Source of the DNA: Paracoccaceae bacterium
Lineage (GTDB): Bacteria > Pseudomonadota > Alphaproteobacteria > Rhodobacterales > Rhodobacteraceae
Assembly: GCA_007123625.1 (NCBI GenBank)
Contig: SKKS01000444.1
Coordinates: 1 to 8,595, forward strand
DNA: 8,595 bases
Reading direction: 5' to 3'
The notes under the pieces were generated by a model. It ran no database searches. It saw nothing but the letters and a program-made list of their open reading frames with translations, and was not told the DNA's origin. This document shows positions 6,622 to 8,595 of the stretch, piece by piece; positions within the stretch are counted from its first letter, which is position 1; the number at the start of each line of letters is the position of its first letter. The position numbers were made by a program, and so were the translations under genes.

Positions 6622-7415
6622 GCGACACCCAGCCGCGCGAGAATGTGACCGATATCCTGTGTATCGGGGCGCAGAAAGCCTCGACCAGCTGGCTGCATCA
6701 CGTGCTAAATGCGCATCCGTGCACCTATGCGTTTCCGAATTCGCGGCCCGTGACCTCGACCAACAAGGAGGCGCATTTCTGGGACTGGAACCGCAAGCGC
6801 GGGATCGACTGGTATCGGACCCTGATGACGCCTCCGGACCCGTCGTTGCTGTCGATGGATTTCACGCCCGAGTATTCCACGTTGCCGGATGCCGATATTG
6901 CCGAATGCAAACGGCTCAGCCCCGGCGCGCGGGTGATCTATGTGCTGCGCGATCCGCTGGCGCGCGCGGTCTCGGCCATCCGGATGCATACCAAGTGGCG
7001 GACCAAAGGCGCCGCTGCCGACGCTGTCGAAGTGCTGCTTGATGATGATTTGCTGGCATTGATCAAGCGCGCGGGCGTGGTGGCCATGGGGTCCTATGTG
7101 GCGAATTATCAGCGGTGGTCCCGGCATTATGACAACATTCTGGTTCTGAACTACGAAGACATCCGCACGGACTCCGAAGGTGTGGTGGCGCGTGTCCTTG
7201 ACCATTGCGGGCTCAGTCAGGATGCCTTGTCGCCCGAAGTGCGCGCCGAATTCGATGCACGTATGGAAAAGCGCGTCTGGGCCAGTGTGCCCTATACGCT
7301 CGACCGCGAGGCGCTTTGCTTCCTGCACGGGCTGATGTGGCCCAAGCGCGAAGCGGCGGAGCGGTTTTTCGGCCTGCAGTTCGGCGAGTATCGGGAACTC
7401 CTTGATGGGACATAA
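6618..7415 (+). CDS. PAPS-dependent sulfotransferase, glycan-type
   Basis: A 265-residue cytoplasmic-type sulfotransferase that would transfer sulfate from PAPS to a hydroxyl or amine of an acceptor. The 5'-phosphosulfate loop is CIGAQKASTSWL (15-26), with K20 and the S22-T23-S24 hydroxyls in place. The 3'-phosphate site is VLRDPLARAVSAIRMH (109-124), with R111 and S119. A KEAHFW motif (50-55) resembles the KE-x-HFF element of heparan sulfate-type sulfotransferases, which favours a carbohydrate acceptor over a small phenol. The ATG at 6618 overlaps the stop of the previous gene and has GGAG (6607-6610) 7 bases before it. The length is normal and no key residue is obviously lost. Together with the upstream glycosyltransferase it suggests sulfation of a surface or secreted glycan; a lipid or peptide acceptor cannot be excluded. 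Confidence 0.88.
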   Translation: MSDTQPRENVTDILCIGAQKASTSWLHHVLNAHPCTYAFPNSRPVTSTNKEAHFWDWNRKRGIDWYRTLMTPPDPSLLSMDFTPEYSTLPDADIAECKRLSPGARVIYVLRDPLARAVSAIRMHTKWRTKGAAADAVEVLLDDDLLALIKRAGVVAMGSYVANYQRWSRHYDNILVLNYEDIRTDSEGVVARVLDHCGLSQDALSPEVRAEFDARMEKRVWASVPYTLDREALCFLHGLMWPKREAAERFFGLQFGEYRELLDGT

Positions 7416-7424
7416 TCTGCGGGC

Positions 7425-7449
7425 GACCGGGTCAGGGGGCGACCCGGTC
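7425..7449 (+). promoter_or_regulatory. Perfect 9-bp inverted repeat with a G-rich loop before the last gene
   Basis: GACCGGGTC (7425-7433) and GACCCGGTC (7441-7449) are exact reverse complements around the 7-base loop AGGGGGC (7434-7440). It begins 9 bases after the sulfotransferase stop and ends 5 bases before the next ATG (7455). No T-run follows, so an intrinsic terminator is unlikely. The only Shine-Dalgarno-like sequence near 7455 is the G-run in the loop, so the hairpin may modulate translation of the downstream gene. The pairing is seen; the role is inferred. Confidence 0.5.
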
Positions 7450-7454
7450 CGGGC

Positions 7455-8595
7455 ATGAGCGCCGGGCCGGATTTCGCGCGGGCGCTGGCCCGGCGGCTTT
7501 GGGACGGTCCGCTGCCGGATGTGATGGCGCCACAGACAGCGGTGTCCGCGATGCTGGTGCAGGGCGCGCGGCACCGCGACATTGCGATAGCCCTGCGTGC
7601 GCTCTGGCGCGCGCGGCTTCCGGGCGCCGAGGTGGCCAATGCGGCCTGCAAGCGGTGGCCGGGATCGGTGGAAATGGCCGCGCTGGCTTGCGAGCTTGCA
7701 CCGTCCGAGGATCGCGATCGGGCGCTGGCGCGGCTTGAACGCCGGATAGCGCGGGCCGGGGGCGACCGGACGGTGCTGGCGCGGGTACATCTGCGCGCCG
7801 GGGATGCTACCGCTGCGCGCCTGGCGCTGGCGGATGTTGCGGCGGTGGCGGGGAATGAAACGGCGATTGTCCTGCGTGTGCGTCTGGCCATGCTGGCAGG
7901 GGAGTTTGACGCGGCCAAGCTCGATCTCGCTGTGCTTGGGAGTGCTCGGTCGGGGTTGGCCGCGCGGCTGGCGTGGCTCAAGGGCGGGGCGGCGGCGCTG
8001 GACCGCTACCTGACGGACGTGGCTCCGGCATCCGACCTGTGGCCCGAGGTGTTCGACATCCGCCTTTCCGAGCGTGATTTTTCCGCCGCCGCACAGGCGC
8101 TGGCGGCATGGCAAGCGGTGGCGCCCGATGACCCGCCCCTGTGGCGCGCAATGGCGCGGCTGGCGCTTGAGCGTGGTGGTGCCGATGCCGGGGATCATGT
8201 TGCCGCGCGGCTGGATATGGCGCAGCCATGGGCTTGGGCCGCGCAAGATCACGCACTTTGGCTGCGCGCGGTACTGGCGCAGGGGCCGGCGACCGGGGTG
8301 CAGGCCGCGCATGCCGATGCCGCCTGTCGCACGCACCCGCGTCACCACGGGCTGGCGCATCTGGCGCTGATGGCGGCCGAGGCCGTGACCGACTGGCGCG
8401 CGTTGGACCGGGGGCAGGGTACGGACGATCCTGCGCGCGCCCTGGTGTTGGCGCGTGCGGCGCTGCGCATGGGGCACACGGGCCACGCAGCGGTGCTGCT
8501 GGCAGGTGCTGCGCGGCGGACGCGCGGGGGGGGCAACATGGCCCGTCTGCTGGCCGCGCGGGCCGAGGCGCTGATGTCGGCGGGGCGCCCGCAGG
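7455..8595 (+). CDS. Ala/Arg-rich helical-repeat (TPR-like) protein, 3' truncated by the window
   Basis: An uninterrupted frame of 380 codons runs from the ATG at 7455 to the window end without a stop. Codon use matches the neighbours, with G/C at third positions. The protein is rich in Ala, Leu and Arg and reads as a succession of amphipathic helix pairs of about 30-35 residues, for example RDRALARLERRIARAGGDRT, GDATAARLALADVAAVAGNE and GEFDAAKLDLAVLGSA, in the style of degenerate tetratricopeptide repeats. No signal peptide or membrane helix is evident in the first 40 residues. The ATG at 7455 is the first start codon after the in-frame TAA at 7413, but its ribosome site is weak and partly inside a hairpin. 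It follows the sulfotransferase by 39 bases on the same strand, so it is probably the next gene of the cluster. I do not recognise a named family; its C-terminus lies outside and could carry a catalytic domain. Confidence 0.72.
   Translation, partial: MSAGPDFARALARRLWDGPLPDVMAPQTAVSAMLVQGARHRDIAIALRALWRARLPGAEVANAACKRWPGSVEMAALACELAPSEDRDRALARLERRIARAGGDRTVLARVHLRAGDATAARLALADVAAVAGNETAIVLRVRLAMLAGEFDAAKLDLAVLGSARSGLAARLAWLKGGAAALDRYLTDVAPASDLWPEVFDIRLSERDFSAAAQALAAWQAVAPDDPPLWRAMARLALERGGADAGDHVAARLDMAQPWAWAAQDHALWLRAVLAQGPATGVQAAHADAACRTHPRHHGLAHLALMAAEAVTDWRALDRGQGTDDPARALVLARAALRMGHTGHAAVLLAGAARRTRGGGNMARLLAARAEALMSAGRPQ

Noticed and set aside
6705..8486. A 593-codon open frame on the - strand across the sulfotransferase and repeat-protein genes
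   Set aside because: Its translation is rich in Arg, Pro, His and Gln with no recognisable motif, and it lies opposite a clear sulfotransferase. High GC makes stops rare on the complementary strand.
6618..8595. Sulfotransferase and repeat protein as one gene broken by the TAA at 7413
   Set aside because: Both are in the same frame with no other stop between them, but the sulfotransferase has normal length and a natural C-terminus, and the 13 codons between TAA and the ATG at 7455 are taken up by the hairpin and do not resemble a protein linker.

Overview
The window is GC-rich (roughly two thirds G+C by eye). All supported genes are on the + strand, packed closely, with strong G/C third-position bias and long meaningless open frames on the opposite strand. 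The protein families and style (a fused TRAP permease with an adjacent universal stress protein, a stand-alone THUMP methyltransferase, Ala/Arg-rich proteins) suggest an alphaproteobacterium, most likely of the Rhodobacterales (Roseobacter/Paracoccus-like). That placement is an inference from gene content and composition, not from a marker gene.

Region 1 (start to about 2874) is a compact run: the 3' part of a TRAP transporter fused permease, a TRAP-type universal stress protein 12 bases later, and a class III PLP aminotransferase 2 bases after that. The spacing implies one transcript, so the transporter probably brings in an organic acid or amino compound and the aminotransferase may act on it. 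A bulged hairpin sits directly behind the aminotransferase stop codon.

Region 2 (2985-4112) holds one housekeeping-type gene, a THUMP-domain RNA methyltransferase related to the RlmL half of E. coli RlmKL. It is followed by a 133-base gap with short GATGC-rich repeats and a plausible sigma70-like promoter.

Region 3 (4246 to the end) looks like a surface-glycan or glycoconjugate locus. It has a family 2 glycosyltransferase with an unassigned C-terminal domain, a small protein with a TPR-like C-terminus, a PAPS-dependent sulfotransferase whose start overlaps the preceding stop (ATGA), and a long Ala/Arg-rich helical-repeat protein that runs off the window. A perfect 9-bp inverted repeat lies between the last two. 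The simplest reading is synthesis and sulfation of a glycan assisted by two repeat proteins of unknown role. This is the most interesting part of the window, but its product cannot be read from sequence. I see no tRNA, rRNA, CRISPR array, insertion sequence or integrase.
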